Assembly (NCBI RefSeq): GCF_014652635.1
Contig: NZ_BMZE01000004.1
Location: 186,001 to 250,000 of the forward strand
Direction of reading: 5' to 3'
Source of the DNA: Devosia pacifica
GTDB lineage: Bacteria; Pseudomonadota; Alphaproteobacteria; Rhizobiales; Devosiaceae
DNA length: 64,000 bases
The notes under the pieces were generated by a model, which searched no databases, was not told where the DNA came from, and saw only the letters and a list, made by a program, of their open reading frames with translations. This document shows, one piece after another, positions 1 through 8,527 of the stretch. Positions within the stretch are counted from its first letter, which is position 1, and every line of letters begins with the position of its first letter. A program made the translations under genes and the position numbers.

Positions 1-1
1 G

Positions 2-544
2 TCACTTGGCATTCCTGGCAACTCCGTTTCGGCGCTGTTCATCGCGGCAATGCAGATCAAGGGCCTCGCCGCGGGCCCGCTATTGTTCCAGCGCAATATC
101 GATATCGTCTGGATGATCATCCTGGCGTTCTTCGCTGCCAATCTGATGATGGGGCCGATCGCCTATATCACCGTGCGCTGGCTCATCTCGCTGATCTACG
201 CTCTGCCGCGCAGCGTCCTCGCTACCGCCGTTGCGCTACTTTGCCTTACCGGCGCATACGCGGTCGAAAGCACCATGTTCGGTGTTTGGGTGGCGCTGGT
301 CTTCGGCATTGTCGGCTATGGCTTCCGCAAAGCTGGCGTGCCGATTGCGCCAGTCATCCTCGCTGTCATTCTCGGCGAGCGCATCGAGTCCTCGCTCTAC
401 AACGCCTTGCAGCTGTCCGGCGGCAATTGGTTCACCTTCATAGACCCTCTCGGTCACCCGATCAGCCTGCTGCTGCTGGTGGTTTCTGCCGGCTTCCTCG
501 CAAGCCCGCTGATCAAGCGCTGGCGCACCAGCCGCGCGCGCTGA
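2..544 (+). CDS. tctA: Tripartite tricarboxylate transporter permease TctA, C-terminal part (5' end outside window)
   Basis: The first 180 readable codons are in frame from base 2 and enter with the family motif GIPGNSVSALFIAA, so the start lies upstream of the window. TctA is the large membrane subunit of TTT-family secondary carriers, which import citrate-like di- and tricarboxylates with a periplasmic TctC binding protein and the small TctB subunit. Strongly hydrophobic helices fill the fragment, with the conserved GVPIAPVILAVILG stretch near residue 105-118, and it ends on a basic tail (KRWRTSRAR), as TctA proteins do. TctB and TctC are not visible and presumably lie upstream. The next gene starts 33 bases later on the same strand, so the enzymes that follow are probably co-transcribed. 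Confidence 0.93.
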   Translation, partial: SLGIPGNSVSALFIAAMQIKGLAAGPLLFQRNIDIVWMIILAFFAANLMMGPIAYITVRWLISLIYALPRSVLATAVALLCLTGAYAVESTMFGVWVALVFGIVGYGFRKAGVPIAPVILAVILGERIESSLYNALQLSGGNWFTFIDPLGHPISLLLLVVSAGFLASPLIKRWRTSRAR

Positions 545-577
545 CTCTGAACACAAGAAAAAGGATCATTCGGTCTC

Positions 578-1948
578 ATGGCTCATATCATTGACCACCG
601 CTTCTATAAGAACAGCTGGGGTACGCCCGAGATGCGGGAGGTTTTTGATGAGCGCCAGCGGTTCCAGCGTTGGCTCGATATATGGGCCGGTCTTGCAACT
701 GTTCAGGCTGAACTCGGCATCGTCCCCCAGGAAGCAGCCGATGAGATCGTCGCCAAGGCGAAGGTCGAAAACCTCGACGAAGACTTCATTTTCGAAGACC
801 TCGGCCGCGCCGGCCACACACTGGTGCCGGTCCTGCGCGCCTTCGAGAAAGCCTGCGGCAACGGCGCCGGTGAGTGGATCCACTATGGCGCGACCACGCA
901 GGATATTCAGGATACTGCGCTGTCGATGGAGATGCGTGACGCATGGGCTATCCTGCTTCGCAATCTGCTGACCCTCGAAAAGATCTGCCTCGATAAGGCC
1001 AAGGCCTATCGCGACACCACGATGGTTGGCCGCACGCACAATCAGCACGGCCTGCCGATGACCTTGGGCATGAAGATCGCCTCATGGGCCGCAGAAATCC
1101 GCCGCGATATCGAACGGCTGAAGGCAATGCCAGAGCGCAGTTTCCTTTTGATGATGCACGGCGGCGTCGGCACCATGGCGGCGCTCGGCCCGCAGGCAAA
1201 CGAAATCGTCAAGCGCCTCGGCGAACGCTTTGAGCTGACCGTGCCGCCGGTCAGCTGGGCCAGCGCTCGCGATGGCGTTGCAGAGTTCGTGTCGACCCTC
1301 GGCATCGTTGCCGGCACCATGGGCCGCATCGCAAACGAAGTGTACCAGCTCTCGCGTACCGAAATCGGCGAGATGCATGAGCCGATGGCCGATACAGTGG
1401 TCGGCTCGACCACCATGCCGCATAAGCGCAACGCCGTGCGCTCGGAATTCTCCGGCACCATGGTGCGCGTTGTCATGAACAACGTGGCGCTGGCCCTGCA
1501 ATCGATGATCGTGACCCATGAGCGCGATGCCAGCGTCTGGCGGCTCGATTGGCACACCATCCCCGAGAGCTCCGTCATGCTTGATCGGGTGATCGGCCAC
1601 ATGAACACCGTCATCGGCGGCCTCGCTGTCAATGAGGCGCGTATTGCTGAAAACCTTGAAATGACACAGGGCGCCATCATGTCTGAAGCGCTGATGTTCC
1701 GGCTTAGCGACGCGCTCGGCAAGCAAAGTGCCCACCATGTGCTGCATGGCGTGCTCATGCGCGCTGCGGAAACCGGCACGCCGTATCGCCAGGCCCTTCA
1801 GGACGCACCCGAACTTGCCGGCAAGTTTGATGATAGCGAGATCGCAGCGCTGCTGGATTACGCCAGCTATGTCGGAACCGCCGGCGATCAGGTCGATGCG
1901 ACCATTGCCGAGTCCGAGCGTCTCTCTGCGAGCGACCCGGCACTTTGA
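578..1948 (+). CDS. Fumarase/aspartase-superfamily lyase (adenylosuccinate lyase-like)
   Basis: 456 residues, normal for the adenylosuccinate/argininosuccinate lyase and carboxymuconate cycloisomerase superfamily. These homotetramers eliminate an amine or equivalent from a succinyl group to give fumarate. Visible landmarks are YGATTQDIQDTA near residue 103, GRTHNQHGLPMTLG near 150 and the mobile signature loop VGSTTMPHKRN at 275-285. Most members read GSSxMPxKxNP in that loop, so this protein has Thr for the second Ser and Ala for the final Pro. A housekeeping PurB role is unlikely, because the gene sits between a tricarboxylate permease and an M20 amidohydrolase rather than with purine genes. 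I infer a catabolic C-N lyase acting on an N-substituted aspartate or aminopolycarboxylate, but the substrate cannot be read from sequence. Confidence 0.85.
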   Translation: MAHIIDHRFYKNSWGTPEMREVFDERQRFQRWLDIWAGLATVQAELGIVPQEAADEIVAKAKVENLDEDFIFEDLGRAGHTLVPVLRAFEKACGNGAGEWIHYGATTQDIQDTALSMEMRDAWAILLRNLLTLEKICLDKAKAYRDTTMVGRTHNQHGLPMTLGMKIASWAAEIRRDIERLKAMPERSFLLMMHGGVGTMAALGPQANEIVKRLGERFELTVPPVSWASARDGVAEFVSTLGIVAGTMGRIANEVYQLSRTEIGEMHEPMADTVVGSTTMPHKRNAVRSEFSGTMVRVVMNNVALALQSMIVTHERDASVWRLDWHTIPESSVMLDRVIGHMNTVIGGLAVNEARIAENLEMTQGAIMSEALMFRLSDALGKQSAHHVLHGVLMRAAETGTPYRQALQDAPELAGKFDDSEIAALLDYASYVGTAGDQVDATIAESERLSASDPAL

Positions 1949-1978
1949 AGCGACAGGACGAACGAAAGAGCTGAAACG

Positions 1979-3166
1979 ATGACACATCCGTCAATGGCCT
2001 ATTTCGAAGCGATGCAGGACGAAATGGTCGCCTGGCGCCAGGAACTGCACCGTCACCCAGAACTCGCTTATGAAGAGAACTGGACCAGCGATTTCGTCGC
2101 TGAGAAGCTCGAAAGCTTCGGCTATACACCGCATCGCGGTCTCGGCAAGACTGGTGTCGTCGCGACGCTGTCGCGCGGCGAGGGGCCGGTGATCGGGCTA
2201 CGGGCCGATATGGACGCGCTGCCGATCAATGAGCGCACCAATCTGCCTTATGCCTCCCAGCAGGAAGGCAAGATGCACGCCTGCGGGCATGACGGTCACA
2301 TGACCATGCTGCTTGCGGCGGCGAAATACCTTGCTGAGAACGGCGGGTTTGCCGGCACCATCCATTTCATCTTCCAGCCGGCCGAAGAGGGCTTCGCCGG
2401 CGCCGAGGCAATGATGAAAGACGGCCTGTTCGACAAGTTCCCGGTCGATGAAGTCTACAGCCTTCACAACTGGCCGGGCCTTGAAGAAGGCACGTTTGCC
2501 GCGCGCACCGGTCCGCAAATGGCCGCGTTCGATGTCTTCGAGATCAAGCTTTCGGGGCAGGGTGCACACGCTGCTATGCCGCATCTCGGTCAGGATATCC
2601 TCACTGCCGCCTCGACCATCCAGACCCAGATGCAAGCGATCGCTGCGCGCATGATCGATCCGCTGGAAACTGCGGTGGTGTCGATCACCGAGTTTCATGG
2701 CGGCGACGCTTGGAACGTCCTGCCGGCGGAGGCGCGTCTTGCCGGTTGTACCCGCCATATGACGGCGGCGGTTCAGGACACGATCGAAGCGCGCATGAGC
2801 GATATCTGCGCCGGTGTCGCGCGTGGCTTTGGCATTGAGGTCGAACTCGACTACCAGCGCCGCTACCCGGCAACCGTCAACACCGAACGCGAGACGGGCC
2901 TCGCGCTTGAAGCCGCCCGCCGCGTCGTGGGCGATGAGGTCAGCGATACCATCAATCCGTCGATGGCGTCCGAAGACTTCGCCTTCATGCTCAAGGAGCG
3001 CCCCGGCTGCTACATCTGGCTCGGCGCCGGCTCGACCGAAGGCGGCTGCACGCTGCACAGCCCGACCTATCGCTTCAATGACTCGATTCTCGCCAAGGGC
3101 GCTGCCTGGTGGGTATCCATTGCGACAGGCGCCATAGAGGCCCGCAGCATGGACAAGGCCGCCTGA
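1979..3166 (+). CDS. M20 family amidohydrolase (hippurate/N-acyl-amino-acid hydrolase type)
   Basis: 395 residues, typical of the M20D amidohydrolases that remove N-acyl or N-carbamoyl groups from amino acids with a two-metal centre. The family metal and catalytic residues are visible: GLRADMDALPI (residues 73-83), ACGHDGHMTML (101-111) and PAEEGFAGAEAM (134-145). A dimerisation-domain GQGAHAAMPHLGQD stretch follows near 195, and the C-terminal metal-ligand region reads TLHSPTYRFND. There is no signal peptide, so the enzyme is cytosolic. It begins 30 bases after the lyase and is followed 3 bases later by the MmgE/PrpD gene, a tight operon. It may deacylate the compound brought in by the upstream TTT transporter before or after the lyase acts (inference). 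Confidence 0.93.
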   Translation: MTHPSMAYFEAMQDEMVAWRQELHRHPELAYEENWTSDFVAEKLESFGYTPHRGLGKTGVVATLSRGEGPVIGLRADMDALPINERTNLPYASQQEGKMHACGHDGHMTMLLAAAKYLAENGGFAGTIHFIFQPAEEGFAGAEAMMKDGLFDKFPVDEVYSLHNWPGLEEGTFAARTGPQMAAFDVFEIKLSGQGAHAAMPHLGQDILTAASTIQTQMQAIAARMIDPLETAVVSITEFHGGDAWNVLPAEARLAGCTRHMTAAVQDTIEARMSDICAGVARGFGIEVELDYQRRYPATVNTERETGLALEAARRVVGDEVSDTINPSMASEDFAFMLKERPGCYIWLGAGSTEGGCTLHSPTYRFNDSILAKGAAWWVSIATGAIEARSMDKAA

Positions 3167-3169
3167 GCC

Positions 3170-4525
3170 ATGCCGCAGTCTGAGCCGCTACTGCAGCCAC
3201 TTGCGCGCTGGAGCGTCTCTGAAGATCTGACCGACATCGCCACCGAGCTTTCGGGTGAGGTGGCGATGGCGGCACTCGACTGGTTTGGTGCACTTGCTGC
3301 CGGTGATGATGAACCGGCGTCGGACAACTACCGATCCTATCATCGCCTCGCCGATAGCGGCGGGCGTTCGCTCGCAGAGCATGCGTTCACACTTGGCGCA
3401 CTCTCGCACCTCGCAGAAGTCGATGATGGTCACCGCGATTCGATGATCCATGCCGGTATCGTCACCTTCGCACCGCTTCTTGCGATAGCGCGCCAGCGCT
3501 CATTGACCCTAGATACGGTGCGACGGGCAGTTGTTGCCGGCTACGAAGCGGCAGTGCGCGTCGGCACCGCTTTCGGCCCCGAGCATTATCGGCACTTCCA
3601 CATTACTGCTACCGCCGGCAGTTTCGGCGCCGCTGCTGCGTCGGCGGTTGCACTTGGTCTCGACGCACGCGGGTGCGTTGCAGCATTCGGCCACGCCGGA
3701 AGCCAGGCCATGGGGCTTTGGCAATTCATGGACGATGGCGCCGAGGCTGCAAAGGCCGCGAACCCGGGCTTCGCTGCACGCAACGGTATCGCTGGCGCAT
3801 TGCTGGCACTGGCCGGTGTGCCCGCCGCCACCCGCATCATCGAAGGGCCGCGCGGTCTGGCCTTCGCCCTCAAATCCGAGTTCGATCCCGCTCCGCTGGC
3901 CGCCCCGTTCTCAGCCGATGGAACAGCCCTTGCCGGACGCACCGTCAAGGCATGGCCGGTTTGCGGGCAGATGCATCATGTCCTCGATGCCGTGCGCGAC
4001 CGCCACGCCATTGCGCCCATCGACGTTTCGGCCATTCGCTCGATCACGGTTGAAAGCTTCGAAGCACTCAAGCGCATCGCTGATCTGCGTCACCCCGCGA
4101 CACCGGCTCAGGCTCGGTTTTCGACGTCATGGTGCCTTGCGCATCAACTGCTCTACGGCGGTCCTGACTTCGGTACGCTGCGCGATCCAAAAGTTCTCGA
4201 TGATCCTGCAATCGCGGCACTCGCCGAACGCATCGGACTGACGGTCAGTGACGACTTCACCAAGCCCTATCCGCGCACACGCAGTTGCCGGATCCGCATC
4301 GATATGGCCGACGGCTCGCGCAGCGAATGGGTGCACACCGGACGCCGTGGCGACCCCGAGCGCCCGTTCACCCCTGACGAGATGCAGGCGCGATTTGCCG
4401 ATCTTGCGGCGAACAAGCCCGCCCCCTGGCGAGAGACGGCACTCGCCGTTTGCCACCTGATCTCGAACGGTCCCGCCGACACGATCCTGCCTAGCGAATA
4501 TCTGGAGCGCCTTCTTGATGTCTGA
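3170..4525 (+). CDS. MmgE/PrpD family protein (2-methylcitrate dehydratase / iminodisuccinate epimerase fold)
   Basis: 451 residues with the MmgE/PrpD architecture: an all-helical N-terminal domain containing alanine- and glycine-rich stretches (HFHITATAGSFGAAAASAVALGL near residue 142) and a smaller C-terminal alpha/beta domain. The family includes 2-methylcitrate dehydratase, cis-aconitate decarboxylase and iminodisuccinate epimerase. No prpB, prpC or acnD lies nearby, so a methylcitrate-cycle role is poorly supported. The partnership with an aspartase-type lyase and a tricarboxylate carrier instead resembles aminopolycarboxylate breakdown, where an epimerase prepares the right stereoisomer for the lyase (inference). 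The start ATG lies 3 bases after the M20 stop, and the end overlaps the next gene. Confidence 0.88.
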   Translation: MPQSEPLLQPLARWSVSEDLTDIATELSGEVAMAALDWFGALAAGDDEPASDNYRSYHRLADSGGRSLAEHAFTLGALSHLAEVDDGHRDSMIHAGIVTFAPLLAIARQRSLTLDTVRRAVVAGYEAAVRVGTAFGPEHYRHFHITATAGSFGAAAASAVALGLDARGCVAAFGHAGSQAMGLWQFMDDGAEAAKAANPGFAARNGIAGALLALAGVPAATRIIEGPRGLAFALKSEFDPAPLAAPFSADGTALAGRTVKAWPVCGQMHHVLDAVRDRHAIAPIDVSAIRSITVESFEALKRIADLRHPATPAQARFSTSWCLAHQLLYGGPDFGTLRDPKVLDDPAIAALAERIGLTVSDDFTKPYPRTRSCRIRIDMADGSRSEWVHTGRRGDPERPFTPDEMQARFADLAANKPAPWRETALAVCHLISNGPADTILPSEYLERLLDV

Positions 4526-5246
4526 CCGATCCACCATGCCCGAAGCTTCCACGATTGATCGCTGGGGGCTCAATGCCATGCCGGCCTTCGTCGAGGTGGA
4601 CAATGGCAATACGGTGTTCCGTGCAGCGGGCGGATTCAACTACCGCAATTCAAGCGTCACGGTCTTCGACGCCACGAAAGAAGACGCCTCATTGCTGGTT
4701 AACGAGGTGTTAGCATTCTCGAGCCAGCACGCTATTGAGCCGGTGCTGCGAGTGCTTGGTTCACCGAGCACTTTCGAAGCCGATCTTGAAGCTCTTGGAT
4801 GGCGTCCGTTTCGCCGCTGCCTGGTCATGACACGGCCCGGCACACCCACCGGAAACGCTGATGACGTGGCGGATTTGCCGCTCGAAGACTGGCTCGACCT
4901 GCAGGTGCGCCACAAGCAGATTTCGGGCAAGGACGAAGAGCTGTTTCGGCAGATTTTCGGCAATCTGTCCTCCGCCGCCCGTCCCATCGTTTTCGCACGT
5001 GACAATCGCCCCGCGTCAGCCTTGCTGCACCAGGAAGATGGCTGGCTCGGGCTTATGAACATGCTGGTCGATCCCGAAAAACGCGGCATGGGCCTCGGCA
5101 AGAGCTTTCTCAACGCCATCCTCTCGCTGCCATCCAAAGGCTTCTGGCTGCAGGTCTTCATCGAAAATACCCCAGCCATAAAACTCTACGAATCCAACGG
5201 CTTCACCACCGCCTATCCCTACTGCTACTGGCGTCAGGCGCGCTGA
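4515..5246 (+). CDS. GNAT family N-acetyltransferase
   Basis: 243 residues. The C-terminal third carries the GNAT acetyl-CoA pyrophosphate-binding motif as MLVDPEKRGMGLGKSF (near residues 180-195), followed by IENTPAIKLYESNGF, the usual last strand and helix of the fold. The N-terminal half is a divergent domain of the kind seen in two-domain GNATs. Translation may start at TTG 4515 or at ATG 4518. Both overlap the end of the MmgE/PrpD gene, which implies translational coupling and membership of the same operon. The substrate is unknown; modification of an amine released by the upstream lyase and amidohydrolase is possible but not supported beyond position. Confidence 0.85.
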   Translation: MMSDRSTMPEASTIDRWGLNAMPAFVEVDNGNTVFRAAGGFNYRNSSVTVFDATKEDASLLVNEVLAFSSQHAIEPVLRVLGSPSTFEADLEALGWRPFRRCLVMTRPGTPTGNADDVADLPLEDWLDLQVRHKQISGKDEELFRQIFGNLSSAARPIVFARDNRPASALLHQEDGWLGLMNMLVDPEKRGMGLGKSFLNAILSLPSKGFWLQVFIENTPAIKLYESNGFTTAYPYCYWRQAR

Positions 5247-5250
5247 TCCA

Positions 5251-5808
5251 ATGGCCAAGGTCATTCTCCTCAATGGCGTCGGCAGCGCCGGCAAGTCGTC
5301 CGTCGCCAAGGCCCTGCAAACGATTGCCGCCGGCCCTGTCCTGCATATCCAGATGGATACATTTCTGGAGATGCTACCGGACCGTTATGCCAATCATCCA
5401 GACACTTTTGCCTACGAGCAAATCGAGCGCGACGGACTTTCCGAAGTCGTCATTTCTAGCGGGCCGCGTGGGGCACAGATACTTCGCGGCATGCGTCGGT
5501 CCGTGAAAGCGATGGCGGCAGAAGGGTTTGATGTTGTTGTAGATGATGTTCTGTTCGGTCGCGATGATCCTGCATTTGCCGACTATGAAATGCTGCTGGT
5601 GGGGCACGATCTTCACTGGGTCGGCGTTCTCGCAGACCTCGAGACTTTGGAAATGCGCGAACGGCTGCGTGGTGACCGGCTTATTGGCCTTGCCCGGTGG
5701 CAGTTCGAGCGCGTTCATCATGGTATGAACTATGATCTGGAGCTACGGTCTGATGAGGCTTCGCCCCTCGAGTTGGCTGAACAGATCCGATACCGCTTCA
5801 GCCTCTAG
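5251..5808 (+). CDS. Chloramphenicol phosphotransferase-like P-loop kinase
   Basis: 185 residues. A P-loop NTPase with a Walker A motif GVGSAGKSS at residues 9-17, followed by the [12 protein letters not shown] stretch, where chloramphenicol 3-O-phosphotransferase family members carry their catalytic Asp. A later [16 protein letters not shown] region matches the lid of that family. The Streptomyces enzyme phosphorylates chloramphenicol, but most chromosomal members have unknown substrates, so drug resistance should not be assumed. The gene starts 5 bases after the acetyltransferase. Its last 4 bases overlap the 3' end of arsH on the opposite strand, and this convergent overlap ends the first operon. 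Confidence 0.8.
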   Translation: MAKVILLNGVGSAGKSSVAKALQTIAAGPVLHIQMDTFLEMLPDRYANHPDTFAYEQIERDGLSEVVISSGPRGAQILRGMRRSVKAMAAEGFDVVVDDVLFGRDDPAFADYEMLLVGHDLHWVGVLADLETLEMRERLRGDRLIGLARWQFERVHHGMNYDLELRSDEASPLELAEQIRYRFSL

Positions 5809-6533
5809 AGGCCGCGTTGATTAACCCGCTTTGATACCGCTTCCGCTGTTTCGACGCGCTCTGAGTAACGGTCGACAAGGTACGGCGATCGTTCGCGCAC
5901 CAGCCAGGTGAACTTTACCAGCTCCTCCATCACATCAACGATGCGGTTGTAGTACGGCGAGGGCTTCATGCGTCCGGCCTCGTCGAACTCATTGAACGCC
6001 TTGGGGACTGACGACTGGTTGGGGATCGTAACCATGCGCATCCAGCGTCCGAGAATACGCATCTGGTTGACGGCATTGAAGCTTTGCGAGCCGCCAGATA
6101 CTTCCATCACCGCAAGCGTCTTGCCCTGTGTCGGGCGAACGCCGCCGAGCGACAGCGGCAGCCAGTCGATTTGCGCCTTCATGATGCTTGTCATCGCGCC
6201 GTGCCGCTCGGGCGAAACCCAGACCATGCCTTCGGACCATGTTGCAAGATCCCGCAACTCGCGCACTTTCGGATGATCTGCCGGCGCGCCATCCGGTAGC
6301 GGCAGATCGCGCGGTGAGAACATGCGGGTTTCGGCACCGAAAAACCGCAGCAAACGCCCGGCTTCTTCAGCCGCGAGCCGCGAATAGGAGCGCTCCCTCA
6401 GAGAGCCGTAGAGCAGCAGAATGCGCGGCGGATGACCGGGATCAGCGTCTCCGGCGAGGGCCCCGTAGTCGATCGGCGCTATCTGAGCGCGGTCGAGGTT
6501 CGGCAAATCCTCAGCGTCAAAAGAAGAACTCAC
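5805..6533 (-). CDS. arsH: ArsH, NADPH-dependent FMN reductase / organoarsenical oxidase
   Basis: 242 residues. ArsH is a flavodoxin-fold NADPH:FMN oxidoreductase that in Sinorhizobium oxidises toxic trivalent organoarsenicals to the pentavalent form. The FMN phosphate loop reads [20 protein letters not shown] (near residues 38-57), and the [20 protein letters not shown] segment (near 108-127) is characteristic of the family. The N-terminal extension before the flavodoxin core is also typical of ArsH rather than general NADPH-dependent reductases. It is the last gene of the five-gene arsenic operon; its start overlaps the arsC stop by ATGA. Confidence 0.95.
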   Translation of the reverse strand: MSSSFDAEDLPNLDRAQIAPIDYGALAGDADPGHPPRILLLYGSLRERSYSRLAAEEAGRLLRFFGAETRMFSPRDLPLPDGAPADHPKVRELRDLATWSEGMVWVSPERHGAMTSIMKAQIDWLPLSLGGVRPTQGKTLAVMEVSGGSQSFNAVNQMRILGRWMRMVTIPNQSSVPKAFNEFDEAGRMKPSPYYNRIVDVMEELVKFTWLVRERSPYLVDRYSERVETAEAVSKRVNQRGL

Positions 6534-6949
6534 GTGCTCGGCCCTTCCGGCGCTTCAATAACTTCTCCATCCTCTTTAACAAATTGCCCAATGTTCGGGT
6601 TCTCTAGAATTTCGAGAACAACTTCTGACGGACGGCAGAGGCGCACACCCAGCGGCGTCGTTACGAACGGGCGATTGATCAGGATAGGATGCTCCATCAT
6701 CGCATCGAGCAACTGCTCCGCACTCAAGGCCGGGTCATCAAGGCCGAGATCGTCATACGGAGTGCCTTTGCGTCGCAAAGCCTCACGGGCGCTTAGTCCC
6801 GCATCGGCGATCAACTGCTTTAGCCGGTCGCGGCTCGGCGGATGCTTCACATACTCGATGATTTCCGGCTCAACGCCACTCTGCCGGATCATCGCCAGCG
6901 TGTTGCGAGAGGTGCCGCAATCGGGGTTGTGATAGATGGTAACACTCAT
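6530..6949 (-). CDS. arsC: Arsenate reductase, glutaredoxin-coupled (ArsC, ArsC/Spx fold)
   Basis: 139 residues, matching E. coli plasmid-type ArsC. The N-terminus reads [18 protein letters not shown] with the catalytic Cys at residue 11. The downstream [10 protein letters not shown] segment holds one of the arginines used to bind arsenate. The enzyme reduces As(V) to As(III) with glutathione and glutaredoxin. The protein lies between aqpS and arsH in the same order as in the Sinorhizobium meliloti arsR-aqpS-arsC-arsH operon. Both ends overlap neighbours by four bases (ATGA), indicating translational coupling. A second, unrelated arsenate reductase sits two genes upstream in the same operon. 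Confidence 0.95.
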   Translation of the reverse strand: MSVTIYHNPDCGTSRNTLAMIRQSGVEPEIIEYVKHPPSRDRLKQLIADAGLSAREALRRKGTPYDDLGLDDPALSAEQLLDAMMEHPILINRPFVTTPLGVRLCRPSEVVLEILENPNIGQFVKEDGEVIEAPEGPST

Positions 6950-7647
6950 GATTGGCTTTCCGGATTTATGGGGATGTCACCTGTGTCCGGCTTCCGCAAT
7001 AGCCAGGACATCAGCGCCAACGCCAGCAGCGCGCCGGCGATTTGCGCGGTGATGAAGCCTGGCACATCAATCGGGCGAATGCCGGAGAATGTATCTGTCA
7101 GGGCGCGAGAGATGGCGACAGCGGGATTGGCGAAGGAGGTTGAGGCCGTGAACCAGTAGGCTGCGGTGATGTACAATCCAACAAGCCAGGGCACAGCAGT
7201 CCGCTCGAACCGGATACCCGCAAGAATGACCGCAACGAGCCCGAAGGCTGCGACCACCTCCGAAAACCATTGCGCGCCGCCGCTCCGCACATGCGTCGAA
7301 GCCTGAATGAGGGGCAGGGCGAACATCAAATGCGCCGCAAGCGTCCCGAGGATGCCGCCGCCGACCTGACACAGGACATAGGCAGCGCCGTCCCTAGCTG
7401 AGAGCTCCTTGCGAAGCGCAAAGACCAGCGTCACAGCCGGATTGAAATGCCCGCCCGAGATCGGACCTAGTATTGAGATCAGAACCGCAAGGATCGCTCC
7501 GGTGGCAATGGTGTTGGCAAGCAGCGCGAGAGCGACGTCCCCCGTTAACTGCTCCGCCATGATGCCGGAGCCGACCACGCCGGCAACAAGCATGCCGGTG
7601 CCGAGGGCCTCGGCGCATAAGCGGCGTCGAAGGTCTGGTTCCGCCAT
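6946..7647 (-). CDS. aqpS: Aquaporin-like arsenite channel (MIP family, AqpS type)
   Basis: 233 residues with six membrane helices and two half-helix NPA motifs, GGHFNPAVTL in the first half and SFANPAVAISRAL in the second, the signature of aquaglyceroporins. In Sinorhizobium meliloti the equivalent gene of the ars operon encodes AqpS, which lets arsenite made by ArsC flow out down its gradient instead of using an ArsB or Acr3 pump. No ArsB or Acr3 gene is present in this operon, which supports the same downhill export strategy. The start codon shares one base with the stop of the upstream LMW-type arsC (TGATG arrangement). Confidence 0.93.
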   Translation of the reverse strand: MAEPDLRRRLCAEALGTGMLVAGVVGSGIMAEQLTGDVALALLANTIATGAILAVLISILGPISGGHFNPAVTLVFALRKELSARDGAAYVLCQVGGGILGTLAAHLMFALPLIQASTHVRSGGAQWFSEVVAAFGLVAVILAGIRFERTAVPWLVGLYITAAYWFTASTSFANPAVAISRALTDTFSGIRPIDVPGFITAQIAGALLALALMSWLLRKPDTGDIPINPESQS

Positions 7648-8174
7648 CAGGCCGCCGAGCCCGGACGGCTCGTGGACCCATCCATATTGCCAATGCTCTT
7701 CAGCTTCGAATTCAGTGACAGCCTGTCGAGGCTGGAGATCGGTAGATTGATGAAGCTCTCGATCCTGTTGCGCATGAAGCGCAATGCGTCTTCAAATGCG
7801 GCCTTCTGGCGGAAGTCCGGCCCTGAAACGGCGGCTGGATCCTCGATGCCCCAATGTGCGGTCATCGGGTGGCCAGGCCATATCGGGCATTCTTCGCCCG
7901 CCGCATTGTCGCAGACGGTGAACACAAAATCCAATTTCGGCGCATCATCGGCTGCAAACTCGTCCCACGGCTTGGAGCGCAGCCCTTCAACCGCAATACC
8001 CGCCTCTGCCAACACTTCAAGTGCAAGCGGATGCACACGTCCCTTCGGATGACTGCCGGCGGAGTATGCCTGAAAACGCCCCTCGCCGAGGTGATTGAGC
8101 AGCGCCTCCCCAAGAATGGACCGCGCCGAGTTTCCAGTGCACAGGAATAGAACGCTATAGGTCTGATGCGTCAT
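7647..8174 (-). CDS. arsC: Arsenate reductase, low-molecular-weight phosphatase type (ArsC)
   Basis: 175 residues. An LMW protein tyrosine phosphatase fold with the CX5R phosphate loop LFLCTGNSARS (Cys12 to Arg18). A second cysteine pair, VCDNAAGEECP near residue 90, corresponds to the redox cysteines that relay the disulfide in thioredoxin-coupled arsenate reductases. It performs the same As(V) to As(III) reaction as the glutaredoxin-type ArsC in this operon but from an unrelated fold and probably with another electron donor. The C-terminal tail beyond about residue 140 is longer than usual and not conserved to my eye. The start overlaps the arsR stop by ATGA. Confidence 0.93.
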   Translation of the reverse strand: MTHQTYSVLFLCTGNSARSILGEALLNHLGEGRFQAYSAGSHPKGRVHPLALEVLAEAGIAVEGLRSKPWDEFAADDAPKLDFVFTVCDNAAGEECPIWPGHPMTAHWGIEDPAAVSGPDFRQKAAFEDALRFMRNRIESFINLPISSLDRLSLNSKLKSIGNMDGSTSRPGSAA

Positions 8175-8527
8175 GAGATGGCCTCCTTTTCAGCCACACA
8201 ACACGGGGAGAGATCAGCAATGACAGAGCTGCAAAGCTCCGAGCGGCCGCCACAGCAATCCTTCAGCAGAAACAGTGACAGCGCGCGTATTGCATCGAGC
8301 TTTGCGTGGTAGATGATCGAGCGGCTGTGCCGCTCACCGCGGATCAAGCCGGCGCGGCTCAGGATCGCGAGGTGCGTGGACATCGTGTTCTGTGGCACGT
8401 CCATAAGCCGTGCCAATTCTCCCGCAGCCACGCCATCCGGTTCACGAACGACTAGCATGCGGAACACGTCGAGCCTTGTTGGCTGCGACAGCGCTGAGAA
8501 GACTTCGAGGGCGCGATCTGTTTCCAT
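8171..8527 (-). CDS. arsR: ArsR family arsenite-responsive repressor
   Basis: 118 residues. A winged-helix ArsR/SmtB protein: the conserved SALSQPTRLDVFRML helix opens the domain, and the recognition helix is NTMSTHLAILSRAGLI near residues 48-63. It lacks the classical ELCVCDL arsenite site in the recognition helix. Instead it has a cysteine-rich C-terminus with Cys91, Cys92, Cys99, Cys109 and Cys110, like the C-terminal As(III) sites described for Acidithiobacillus-type ArsR. It heads the operon and should repress it until arsenite binds. A perfect 9-base inverted repeat overlaps its own start codon, so repression probably blocks both RNA polymerase and translation initiation. The upstream SD is weak, so the mRNA may be nearly leaderless. 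Confidence 0.95.
   Translation of the reverse strand: METDRALEVFSALSQPTRLDVFRMLVVREPDGVAAGELARLMDVPQNTMSTHLAILSRAGLIRGERHSRSIIYHAKLDAIRALSLFLLKDCCGGRSELCSSVIADLSPCCVAEKEAIS

Noticed and set aside
5251..5808. Chloramphenicol resistance gene
   Set aside because: The fold matches chloramphenicol phosphotransferase, but the gene sits at the end of a metabolic operon and most chromosomal members have unknown substrates.
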